A DNA stretch of 64,000 nt. Source: CAVQDV01 sp963711375 (GTDB taxonomy: Bacteria > Pseudomonadota > Gammaproteobacteria > Coxiellales > Coxiellaceae). Positions within the stretch are counted from its first letter, which is position 1. Each line of letters begins with the position of its first letter. Below the pieces are notes generated by a model. That model did not search any database and had not been told where the DNA came from. It saw only the letters and a list, made by a program, of their open reading frames with translations. Position numbers and translations under genes: made by a program. Below are positions 9,526 through 17,343 of this stretch, in pieces. The stretch spans positions 868,001 through 932,000 of the forward strand of contig CAVQDV010000005.1 in assembly GCA_963711375.1 (NCBI GenBank), in the 5' to 3' direction.

Positions 9526-11556
9526 ATGCGTGAAATGATCGAACTTGTAGATAAGTCACTAGAGGAAATTCAACAGAACGAAAAGGAATTCAGAGAGATT
9601 CTCAAAGCTATGATTTACGCCGCTGAGAAAGCGTTTTGGGGTGTTTCATTCCAAAATAAACTTCCCACAGTATTTCTGTATATTTATTTAGTTTATGAAG
9701 AGCAAAATACATTTACTTGGAAAAATGTACCGGCATGCGACATCTTCCATTACAAACAATTAAGTGCATTTGTTAATTGCCTGGCTAGTCGCTTCCCTCA
9801 CAAAACCAGGCAAGCCTTTCTGTTGGACTTACTCAACCTGACGTTAAAAAATTCAGAAAATCCACTTCGAAAGTTATTATCCTCCAACTCACTACCCTTG
9901 ACCTCTCGCTTTATCTTTACTTTGCTCACATTTAAAGATCCCCAAAATTACAACCTATTTGAAAATCATACACCTACCCATTATACCGATCTTTTTAAAA
10001 GTCCTTTTTGTGACACTATGGAATCCCATAAAAATCTTCTTGACTCTCAATTTGTAAACGAGAAAACGGCTTTATTAAAATTCTTTTACTCGTTTCATTC
10101 GAATTCTTTCTTCAAAAATCTCCTGGAAATATACATAGAAGAAGACCCATACACGTCCGACCTAGAAAAATTATTTCGATTTTCAGTTAAATATTTTAAC
10201 GAAGACTTTATTCTTTTATTATGCCAATTTTTAAAGTCTAAAAATTTACTTGGGGAATGCGTTTGCGAATCCATCGACGGGATTTTTCCTTTAGAATTTA
10301 TCTTGGCTAAAAAATATGTCCGAGCGATTCCTATTTTTATTGAAGCAATCCAAAAACATAAATGCCTCCGGCATGAAAAAACCTTTCCATTAGCTTGCCT
10401 AACTGGGGAAAAGGAATTCATTAAAGGCGCATTCAACTTGATGACCTCTGGTAAAAGCCTTCGCGTCTTCGATTTAACACCTCAAAAGCTCCTCATGTGC
10501 TGCTCTTTAGGGGAGTTTGCCCCATTGTATTTGTGCATTAAGAGCCAAAATAAAGAGGGAATCTTTTATTTGCTCGACCTGTATCTCAGCACATTAAAAC
10601 TAGAGAATATAGCACAACTATTTTGTACGTTGGATTTTTGGTTCCTAGAGGGTCAACAAAGACATGGAAATTTTTTCCATTTTGTGGGGCGCCATGCCCC
10701 GGAATTTCTCCTTGAAATATATGAGCGACTTGAAAATCATCTACCTGAACTTTTACCCAAAAGCCTACTCCCTCTGGATTATTCAGGCTTACGGCCTTTG
10801 GATTTTCTTAAAGAAGCCGCGCACCAGGAAGGCCTCCTTAAAAAAATGCCAAAAACCCCCGAGCTTAGAAAAGTCTTGGTCTTAGACATTGATGAAACTT
10901 TATTAGTAAAACGTAAAAACAAATGCTTAGAGACTCTCATCGAGAAGCAACATTATGTAATAGACAATTCTGATACCTTTGCCCTTTTACAAAAAGACGC
11001 ATTAAAAGCACTTATTCTTTGGACCCTACATCACCCTGAAATGCTTCTTTATGTAGTAACATCAAGCTCTCGTAATAGTTTCGACGTATGCCATATATTA
11101 GCGATTGTCACAGACAAAAAAATCCACTTTATTTTAGAGCGTGTAAACGGAATTTTTACTACCCTAAATGAGAACTCAGAGGAATTTCTCTCATTTTTAG
11201 AAAAGGAAAATTTAGACGCTAAAGAAGGAAAGGGGTTCGCCCCCAGAAAACATGTTTCAATTAAATATTTATTAACTCATTCTGGTCTTGATTTAAATAA
11301 GGTCAGTGTCTGTCTTTATGATGACAGACCTGACATTTTGAAAAGGGCTTCTGAAGAAGCCAACTACCAATTAGAAACCATACAAGCGGATTTACTCACA
11401 GGAAGCCAAAATTCCTTACATCAATTAGCCACATTTTGTGAAATGGATCAGCCTATAGCCGAACATCTTCCAAAGGATTTATTAGAACCTTACAAAAAAC
11501 TATTCAATGACTCTCTTGAAGTCACAGAAAGCAATTCTCCCATTCTCAACATTTAA
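9526..11556 (+). CDS. Large helical protein with C-terminal HAD (FCP1/NIF-like) phosphatase domain
   Basis: The 676-residue protein starts at ATG 9526, preceded by TAAGGG. The first 440 residues are Leu/Phe-rich, apparently all helical, with a repeat-like character (for example the ELILAK and PLACLTGEKEF segments recall degenerate ankyrin or HEAT helices) but no family I can name. From about residue 446 a HAD fold follows: motif I VLDIDETLL with D454 and D456, motif II VTSSSR, and motif IV YDDRPD with D599/D600. The DxDET form is that of acid phosphatase, FCP1/SCP1 and NIF-type enzymes, suggesting a phosphoprotein or small phosphate-ester substrate. No signal peptide or membrane segment is visible. 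The layout (helical platform plus enzyme tail) would suit a secreted effector, but that is inference. Confidence 0.75.
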   Translation: MREMIELVDKSLEEIQQNEKEFREILKAMIYAAEKAFWGVSFQNKLPTVFLYIYLVYEEQNTFTWKNVPACDIFHYKQLSAFVNCLASRFPHKTRQAFLLDLLNLTLKNSENPLRKLLSSNSLPLTSRFIFTLLTFKDPQNYNLFENHTPTHYTDLFKSPFCDTMESHKNLLDSQFVNEKTALLKFFYSFHSNSFFKNLLEIYIEEDPYTSDLEKLFRFSVKYFNEDFILLLCQFLKSKNLLGECVCESIDGIFPLEFILAKKYVRAIPIFIEAIQKHKCLRHEKTFPLACLTGEKEFIKGAFNLMTSGKSLRVFDLTPQKLLMCCSLGEFAPLYLCIKSQNKEGIFYLLDLYLSTLKLENIAQLFCTLDFWFLEGQQRHGNFFHFVGRHAPEFLLEIYERLENHLPELLPKSLLPLDYSGLRPLDFLKEAAHQEGLLKKMPKTPELRKVLVLDIDETLLVKRKNKCLETLIEKQHYVIDNSDTFALLQKDALKALILWTLHHPEMLLYVVTSSSRNSFDVCHILAIVTDKKIHFILERVNGIFTTLNENSEEFLSFLEKENLDAKEGKGFAPRKHVSIKYLLTHSGLDLNKVSVCLYDDRPDILKRASEEANYQLETIQADLLTGSQNSLHQLATFCEMDQPIAEHLPKDLLEPYKKLFNDSLEVTESNSPILNI

Positions 11557-11575
11557 ATTCAGAGAAACTTTAAAT

Positions 11576-12880
11576 TCACAAACGGTGATAGCGGCGGATA
11601 TCTTGCGTCTTTTTCTCTGAAATCCCTGCGGCTGCAGAAAACTCAGGCCATCTTTCTACGGCGTCGATGACTTCCTGAATGATGAGCCCAGGGTTGGGGA
11701 CGCCAGCTACCTCACTGACTTTGATAAAATCGGCGCGAGTAAAATTATCTCGTTTTCCGTTAATACTCATCTGATGTTGATTGGTCCATCGTCCTGAAGG
11801 ATTGTGTGAATACATAACATCGAAGGCGGGTGATAATGTCCAGAGCCCCTCCTTATCCATCAGAAACGCGATATTTTTGGTATGATCATCTTGGTTGCGA
11901 GCGATTACATTAAACACCATTCTTCGAAATTGCTCAGCAATTTCAGACTTGCTTAAATGCAATTTTCGCATTACGGCAAAAGCTTGCTCATAAGCATAAG
12001 CACCTGCCAAATTATAATCATAATGAGCAAGTCCACATAAAGATTGCATGTGAATTTTTTCATGGTCTTGTCTATCAAAACGTTTTGTTAAAAAATGAGC
12101 TCGCCCATTTTCCTGCAATAAACGGCACTCTGTCATATTTATTCCCGCCGCTTTTGCCATTAAATAATAGGCAAATTCAATTCTTCCATAGCCCTTGGGT
12201 TCTCCTAATTCCAAATCCGTGATCCCATCAAATTTTAACAACCAATAATCGTAACCTTGTGGTGCCGCAATTTGACCTGATACCACATTTCCTGCTTCGT
12301 TTATAGCAATGACTGCCTTTGGTCTTGCGCCCCCAGCAGAAGTGCCAATTCTTAAAATATCAATAATGGCATCGGTGTTTTCATGTTCATTTTCGCCAAA
12401 AACAACCTGCAATTTATTTCGTTCTTGTATAATATTTTGTGCGAGGCCCACTAATTCAGCTATCTCTACTGGAACAGTTCTATCTAATTTATGGTCATAG
12501 GGCGGATGAAATTCCAAAGCTCCCATCGCCCTTTTCCCCATGTAACAAAGCCGCTCTACTGTACTAAAAGTCCCTGAATCACGCCCATTTCGAGCAAGCC
12601 ATGCATCTATGATGCTGTTACCAAATTTATCGGGTAGAGCATCAGCTAGAAGCCCTGGTAATCCTTGATAAGTTACTCGATTAAGAGAAGGAAATGAAAA
12701 AACATTATTGCCCCTTTGAGCCTCATCTAAACTCATTTGGATAGGAGCAACATCCAAACCTTTTTTTAAAAAGGCAGCATCAAACTCAAATACAGCATAT
12801 CCCTGATCATCTAACCAAGAAATAGCGCCAACTTTCATATCCCATAAGGAAACCTGAGCTGTTTCAATTTTATTTACCAT
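11576..12880 (-). CDS. hipA: HipA-type serine/threonine kinase toxin
   Basis: A 434-residue HipA from ATG 12880, which overlaps the hipB stop by 11 nt, the usual coupled arrangement. Visible signatures are an amino-terminal subdomain (VGAISWLDDQGYAVFEFD), the P-loop-like GTSAGGARPK, the catalytic loop RNQDDHTKN and the metal motif SPAFDVMYS. HipA toxins phosphorylate translation factors such as glutamyl-tRNA synthetase and cause growth arrest; HipB neutralises them and represses the operon. Here the P-loop serine that is autophosphorylated in E. coli HipA appears to be conserved as part of GTSAGG. All key motifs look intact, so the toxin is probably functional. Confidence 0.93.
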   Translation of the reverse strand: MVNKIETAQVSLWDMKVGAISWLDDQGYAVFEFDAAFLKKGLDVAPIQMSLDEAQRGNNVFSFPSLNRVTYQGLPGLLADALPDKFGNSIIDAWLARNGRDSGTFSTVERLCYMGKRAMGALEFHPPYDHKLDRTVPVEIAELVGLAQNIIQERNKLQVVFGENEHENTDAIIDILRIGTSAGGARPKAVIAINEAGNVVSGQIAAPQGYDYWLLKFDGITDLELGEPKGYGRIEFAYYLMAKAAGINMTECRLLQENGRAHFLTKRFDRQDHEKIHMQSLCGLAHYDYNLAGAYAYEQAFAVMRKLHLSKSEIAEQFRRMVFNVIARNQDDHTKNIAFLMDKEGLWTLSPAFDVMYSHNPSGRWTNQHQMSINGKRDNFTRADFIKVSEVAGVPNPGLIIQEVIDAVERWPEFSAAAGISEKKTQDIRRYHRL

Positions 12881-13184
12881 TTTTATTTGCCTTCTTTGAA
12901 GCACGTAAACGTTTTCTACCTTGAAGTTTTGCAAGTTGTACAGGGCTAATTTTTAAATCCGGAATAAAACTGTCCAGTGTGTCTAAGGCCCTCAACTCTC
13001 TAAGGACAGCAATCAGTGTGGATATTTTTCCTTTGCCAAGCTCGAGAGATTTAATGGAATTTAATGATAGCATGGCCTTCTCCGCCAATTCTTGCTGCGT
13101 TATGTTTTTACGCAGGCGTAAAGCTCGGAGACGGTCACCAAGCTCCGTCAAAATTGCGGAATCAGATAATATGTAGAAATCCAT
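12870..13184 (-). CDS. hipB: HipB-like HTH antitoxin
   Basis: A 104-residue XRE-family DNA-binding protein. The helix-turn-helix spans about residues 14-66 (LRALRLRKNITQQELAEKA, then SIKSLELGKG). A basic tail (GRKRLRASKKANKNGK) follows. It is the first gene of the hipBA pair and should bind both its own promoter and HipA. The start ATG 13184 gives the normal family length. Confidence 0.9.
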   Translation of the reverse strand: MDFYILSDSAILTELGDRLRALRLRKNITQQELAEKAMLSLNSIKSLELGKGKISTLIAVLRELRALDTLDSFIPDLKISPVQLAKLQGRKRLRASKKANKNGK

Positions 13185-13300
13185 AACAGCCTCATTTAGG
13201 ACTTTTATTAATGAAAAATGCTATTTATGATCTTTTATAGGGCCATTGTAACAAGTGTCTTTATCGTGCGCAAATTGGCACTTGGAATCTACGATTTGTC

Positions 13301-13334
13301 AGCTCCCCCTTGCCTTCCTCCGCAAGGGGAGAGG
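13301..13334. repeat. REP palindrome that served as IS607 target
   Basis: The stem CTCCCCCTTGC / GCAAGGGGAG is a version of the widespread REP core found also at 25196-25240, 37522-37543 and, more degenerate, near 42013. IS607 copy 1 begins directly after its GG (13333-13334), so the element entered this palindrome. Confidence 0.7.
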
Positions 13335-13387
13335 GGTTTGTTACTGCTAACTTGAAATCTCACTAAATCTGCTTTAATCTACTCGAT

Positions 13388-13936
13388 ATGAATAGATTAA
13401 TAGCAATAGGCCAAGCGGCGAAATTACTAGGTGTTTCGATTAGCACCCTGCGTCGATGGGAGCAGGAAGGGAAAATTACGCCCATTCATACCAAAAATGG
13501 GCATAGACGTTACAATCCACAGGAACTTCAACCAGAACGATTTCATTCAGCAAAAGATACACGTCGCACAATAGCTTATGCGCGTGTATCCAGCTTTGAT
13601 CAAAAAAAAGATTTAGAAAGACAAAAAAAAGTGCTGGAAATGTACTGCGCAAAACAAGGTTGGACTTTTGAAATATTATCCGACCTTGGGTCTGGAATGA
13701 ACTATTACAAAAAAGGATTGAAGCGTTTATTAAATGAAATTATTGAAAATAAAATTGGGCGTCTTGTGTTAACGCATAAAGATCGTCTTTTGCGTTTTGG
13801 CGCAGAATTAGTATTTGCTATTTGCCAAGCCAAAAAAGTCGAAGTCATCATTTTAAACGAAGGTGAAGACAGCACATTTGAAGAAGATTTAGCAAAAGAC
13901 GTACTTGAAATTATCACCGTTTTTAGTGCAAGATAA
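13388..13936 (+). CDS. tnpA: IS607 serine recombinase TnpA, C-terminally truncated
   Basis: A 182-residue protein: a MerR-like HTH (residues about 6-45, AAKLLGVSISTLRRWEQEG), then a serine-recombinase domain with catalytic S68 in YARVSS and the LVLTHKDRLLRFG motif. The gene ends with VFSAR then TAA, the stop being supplied by inserted palindromic DNA. The expected last residues (YGSRSRKNQKLIEGVKKAVE...) are still present beyond the insert at 14097-14171 in another frame. The truncated form is shared by both copies, so it either remains active or the elements were moved in trans. Confidence 0.85.
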   Translation: MNRLIAIGQAAKLLGVSISTLRRWEQEGKITPIHTKNGHRRYNPQELQPERFHSAKDTRRTIAYARVSSFDQKKDLERQKKVLEMYCAKQGWTFEILSDLGSGMNYYKKGLKRLLNEIIENKIGRLVLTHKDRLLRFGAELVFAICQAKKVEVIILNEGEDSTFEEDLAKDVLEIITVFSAR

Positions 13937-14096
13937 ATACCCAAAGCCTCTTGATTTTAGGTTCTGCGCCTTGTTCTTTTTTGCGCTAGAGTTTAAAAAA
14001 ATGTCGACAATAGAATGGCTATTGTCGACATTTTTTAAAACTCTATCACAAAAAATAACAGTGTCCCAGACACCTAAAATCAAGAGGCTTTGGGTA
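13934..14096. mobile_element. MITE-like palindromic insert inside tnpA (copy 1)
   Basis: Outer perfect 25-bp inverted repeats lie at 13938-13962 and 14072-14096 (starting TACCCAAAGCCTCTTGA). Inner 25-nt arms with one mismatch lie at 13989-14013 and 14019-14043 (core AATGTCGACAATAG). The element splits tnpA after codon 182 and shifts frame. A target duplication could not be defined. It encodes no protein. Confidence 0.8.
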
Positions 14097-14164
14097 TACG
14101 GCAGCCGTTCTCGAAAAAATCAGAAATTAATTGAAGGAGTCAAAAAAGCCGTGGAAGATTCAGG

Positions 14165-15370
14165 ATGCTAATTTCCCATAAAATTGCGCTTAATCCAAAT
14201 AATAAGCAAGCGACTTATTTTTCTCGCGCTGCTGGTGTTGCACGGTTTGCCTATAATTGGGCGTTAAGCGAATGGAATAAACAATACGAGGCCCACAAAC
14301 TCGATCCCACACAAACTAAACCCTCCCAATTTTTGTTGAGAAGACAATTAAACGCGATTAAATCAAAAGCTTTTCCATGGATGTTAGACGTAACAAAAAA
14401 TGCGCCGCAGATGGCGATTATTCAATTAGGTCTTGCCTTTAAAAATTTTTTTCAAAAAAGAGCCGATTATCCCACGTTTAGAAAAAAAGGTCGGGACGAT
14501 CGCTTTAGTTTAACGAACGATCAATTTGCCGTGAACGGTTCACGCATTCGCATTCCGAAATTAGGCTGGGTGCGCATGCGTGAAACGTTACGATTTACTG
14601 GAAAAATACAATCGGCGACGATTTCTCGTCGTGCCGATCGATGGTTTGCCAGTATCAGCGTGGAAACCGAGGATAATTCACACTTAAGCAAAGCCGAAAA
14701 TCAAGGGGCCGTGGGTGTGGATTTAGGAATCTCTGCGCTGGCAACGCTTTCAACGGGAGAGCCTGCCATTCCAGGCCCAAGGCCACTAAAGCATTTGCTC
14801 AAGCGATTGAAACGCTTGTCCCGTCGCTTAAGTCGAAAGGAAAAAGGGTCGAATAATCGTAAAAAAGCGAAAATGGCCTTAGCCAAACTTCATGCGAGAA
14901 TTAACAATATTCGACAAAATGCCTTGCATCATTTAAGCACGGATTTAACAAGACGATTTCATACGATTGGCATAGAGAATTTAAATGTAAAAGGCATGAT
15001 GAAAAATCACTGCTTATCTCGTTCCATTGCAGACATGGGATTTTTTGAATTTCGTCGACAGTTGGAATACAAAGCGGAATGGCGAGGGGTTTTAGTGGTG
15101 GTAGCCGATCGCTTTTATCCTAGCAGTAAACTCTGTTCTTACTGCGGTTATAAAAATGAAAAATTGCGCTTGTCTGATCGAGAATGGACGTGTGACGATT
15201 GTCATACTACTTTAGATCGCGATGTGAATGCGGCGATCAATTTAAAAAATTATGCGGTGAGTTCCACCGTGAAAGCCTGTGGAGAGGAAGGCTCTGGCCT
15301 TGATTGTAAAATCAAGGTGAAACCAGCCTCGATGAAGCAGGAATCTAGCGCTAAAGCTACCTTTGGGTAG
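14165..15370 (+). CDS. tnpB: TnpB RNA-guided nuclease of IS607 element, copy 1
   Basis: A 401-residue TnpB. It contains the amino-terminal FSRAAGVARFAYNWAL helix, RuvC motif I GVDLGIS, RuvC motif II IGIENLNVKGM, the zinc ribbon CSYCGY...CDDCHT and RuvC motif III DRDVNAAINL, all intact. TnpB proteins are omega-RNA-guided DNases that cut the empty donor site and so help the element persist. It differs from copy 2 at about 20 residues, 11 of them between residues 35 and 77. Confidence 0.95.
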   Translation: MLISHKIALNPNNKQATYFSRAAGVARFAYNWALSEWNKQYEAHKLDPTQTKPSQFLLRRQLNAIKSKAFPWMLDVTKNAPQMAIIQLGLAFKNFFQKRADYPTFRKKGRDDRFSLTNDQFAVNGSRIRIPKLGWVRMRETLRFTGKIQSATISRRADRWFASISVETEDNSHLSKAENQGAVGVDLGISALATLSTGEPAIPGPRPLKHLLKRLKRLSRRLSRKEKGSNNRKKAKMALAKLHARINNIRQNALHHLSTDLTRRFHTIGIENLNVKGMMKNHCLSRSIADMGFFEFRRQLEYKAEWRGVLVVVADRFYPSSKLCSYCGYKNEKLRLSDREWTCDDCHTTLDRDVNAAINLKNYAVSSTVKACGEEGSGLDCKIKVKPASMKQESSAKATFG

Positions 15371-15382
15371 GTTTAGGTAGGT

Positions 15383-16609
15383 CTAGGTGAACGGGATAGC
15401 TTTTTCTACGTATTTTTCTAGGATTTCTTCGGCAGCAGGGGTGGTAAGGGGTTTTGTGATAACGCGTTGCATGCCAACTTGTTGGCAGGTTTTTTCGATC
15501 TCTGCGTCTAAATGAGCTGTTAAACCGACTATGGGTGTTTTGGATTTTTTAGGGTCTTGCATCGCTCTAATTTTATTGCATAGTGCAGTTCCGTCTCCAT
15601 CTGGAAGACCAATGTCCATCAAAATAAGGGAATAATGATTGTTTTCAATTTTGGACAGGGCCTCCTTGCCGTTAGTTGCGCCTTCCACTTCGCAATTTAA
15701 TTCTTGAAGCAAACGCACAGCCATGCGTAAGGCCAGCGTTTGGTCTTCTACCACCAGGATTTTGGCTTGGGGATTTTGACTAGTTTTTTCCGGAATTTTA
15801 ACTGATGTTTCCCTTTGATTTTTAATTTTACTCTCGTTCAATTGCAAAAGTTTTATCGCTTCGAGAGGCACTTTTTTTAAAGGGAGCGAAACTGTGAAGG
15901 CTGATCCTTTTCCTACTTCGCTTTCCACATGAATTTTTCCGCCTAACTCTTCCAGATAACGTTTCACCGTAAACAAGCCCATTCCTGAACCTTCATAAAT
16001 TCCTTGATAAGCTGGGGTTAGCCGCGAAAAATGTTCGAAGATTTCATCGAATTTATCCGAGGGAATTCCAATGCCAGAGTCTTTCACGGCAATATTAAAC
16101 CAAACTCTATCCTCTTCTTCCTTTTCTTCGGAAACCAAAACTGAAATTTCGCCGGCATCTGTGAATTTCACCGCATTACCTAATAAATTCATTAAAATTC
16201 GATTGATGAAAAGTCGATTGCCAATAAAATAAATCGGCAAATTTTCGGGATAATTGAGATTCAACTTGATGCCATGGTTTTTAATAGCCGGTCTTAAGAG
16301 CATAAAATTATTTTCAATTAATTCGTATACATTAAAGGTTTCCTCGCGCGATTTCGCTTTGTTGGATTCAAGCTGAACCACTTCCAGAATCTCATTTAAT
16401 AAATCCAATAATTTATGCGTGGAGGCCATTAATAAATCGGCATCTTCTTGAATTTCTTTATCTTGCACGCGAGCTTTTATCGAGTGAATTAAGCCCAGCA
16501 TGCCGCTAATTGGCGTGCGAATGTCATGGCTAATATTGGAAATAAATTCAGATTTTGCGCGGCTGGCCGCTTCCGCTAATTTTTTTTGATGCGCTAATTC
16601 CAGCTCTCT
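15383..16609 (-). CDS. Histidine kinase and receiver part of a frameshifted hybrid sensor
   Basis: This is the downstream part of the gene whose PAS part is at 16594-17331. Read from codon AGA at 16609 it gives RELELAHQKK, a short coiled coil, then SHDIRTPIS with the phosphoacceptor His, an ATPase domain (NLLGNAVKF, DSGIGIP, GSGMGLFTV) and a receiver domain (VVEDQ, LMDIGLPDGDG with the acceptor Asp, T-A-H and K-P-L). The frame joins the PAS frame only through a -1 shift at a seven-T run (16609-16615). Its last codons lie in IS607 copy 1, so insertion of the element set the present stop. No output domain is seen, so phosphotransfer to a partner is expected. Confidence 0.85.
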   Translation of the reverse strand, partial: RELELAHQKKLAEAASRAKSEFISNISHDIRTPISGMLGLIHSIKARVQDKEIQEDADLLMASTHKLLDLLNEILEVVQLESNKAKSREETFNVYELIENNFMLLRPAIKNHGIKLNLNYPENLPIYFIGNRLFINRILMNLLGNAVKFTDAGEISVLVSEEKEEEDRVWFNIAVKDSGIGIPSDKFDEIFEHFSRLTPAYQGIYEGSGMGLFTVKRYLEELGGKIHVESEVGKGSAFTVSLPLKKVPLEAIKLLQLNESKIKNQRETSVKIPEKTSQNPQAKILVVEDQTLALRMAVRLLQELNCEVEGATNGKEALSKIENNHYSLILMDIGLPDGDGTALCNKIRAMQDPKKSKTPIVGLTAHLDAEIEKTCQQVGMQRVITKPLTTPAAEEILEKYVEKAIPFT

Positions 16610-17331
16610 TTTTTTCGATCGGTAATATCCGTATAAATTCCGAGAACACCCGCTACGCGTTTTTTATTATCAAGAAGAGGGACTTTGCTCACCAAGGCGA
16701 TAATTTCCGTCCCGTCTTTGCGTGTCTGTGGATCTTCAATATCCAACCTTGGCTGGCCAGTTTGCATCACTGCTTTATCATCTTCTCGATATTTTTGGGC
16801 TTGAACGTGCCAGGGCATGTCAAAATCAGATTTCCCGATAAGCTCTGAAGGATCATCAAAACCCGCCGCTTTTGCAAAATGCTTATTGCAGCCCAGGAAC
16901 ATTCCATTTTTGTCCTTCCAAAAAACATGATGCGGGATGTAATTAATGATATCTTCTAATAAAGCTGTCGCTGTCTCATTTTTTTTGTTAATACCAATAT
17001 GAAAACCGAGGACGCCAATGCTTCCATCAGGGAGTTTAATTGAAATTTTAGTAGTCTTTAGAATGGCTTTTTTGGCTTCTTTATTCGTGTAATATTCATC
17101 GAAAACAAGGCGCCCTTCTTTGGAGGCAATAACCTCAGCATCGTCTTGAGCATATTTTTTGGCATAGGGTGCCCAAGGCATGTCAAAATCGGTTTTACCT
17201 AATATATCTTCAGCAGAATTAAGACCAGAATCTTGCACAAGCAAATCGCTACACGCAACAAATTTTCCGGCGGCATCTTTTATAAAAACATGCGCCGGCA
17301 TTTTGCTGATAACCAGCTGTAATAATTCCAT
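16594..17331 (-). CDS. Double PAS sensor part of a frameshifted hybrid kinase
   Basis: A 245-residue reading frame with two tandem PAS domains, about 1-115 and 120-240. Each has the same pattern, GKTDFDMPW...A..Y..DD..VI and GKSDFDMPW...A..Y..DD..VM, showing an internal duplication; the second ends with the PAC-like GVLGIYTDITDRKK. Translation in this frame stops at ESWN, while the -1 frame continues as a kinase. No membrane segment is present, so it should sense a cytoplasmic signal. The PAS type is shared with the kinase at 53561-54772. Confidence 0.85.
   Translation of the reverse strand: MELLQLVISKMPAHVFIKDAAGKFVACSDLLVQDSGLNSAEDILGKTDFDMPWAPYAKKYAQDDAEVIASKEGRLVFDEYYTNKEAKKAILKTTKISIKLPDGSIGVLGFHIGINKKNETATALLEDIINYIPHHVFWKDKNGMFLGCNKHFAKAAGFDDPSELIGKSDFDMPWHVQAQKYREDDKAVMQTGQPRLDIEDPQTRKDGTEIIALVSKVPLLDNKKRVAGVLGIYTDITDRKKESWN
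16609..16615 (-). other. A7 slippery run joining PAS and kinase frames
   Basis: On the coding strand the sequence is GAT CGA AAA AAA GAG. A -1 slip on A AAA AAA gives DRKK-RELELA and opens the whole kinase. One more A would also restore the frame, so a mutation, a sequencing error or programmed/transcriptional slippage are all possible. Confidence 0.7.
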
Positions 17332-17343
17332 AATTGAAATACT

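Larger units (their letters stand above)
13335..15392 (+). mobile_element. IS607-family transposon, copy 1
   Basis: A 2058-bp element with tnpA (serine recombinase) and tnpB. Its ends were found by comparison with copy 2 (26717-28774, inverted): identity starts at GGTTTGTTACTGC and finishes at GAAC, giving the same length in both. Each copy is flanked by GG on both sides, as expected of the GG-targeting IS607 family, which has no terminal inverted repeats and makes no long target duplication. Only 22 bp separate the tnpB stop from the right end, so an omega RNA scaffold would overlap the 3' end of tnpB with its guide in the flank from 15393; this is inferred from family knowledge. Both copies carry an internal palindromic insert at 13934-14096. 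Confidence 0.9.

Noticed and set aside
13905..14171. 88-residue plus-strand frame across the tnpA insert (and its mirror at 27938-28204)
   Set aside because: Its first part is translation of the palindrome in one frame; only the last 25 codons are real, being the cut-off end of tnpA.
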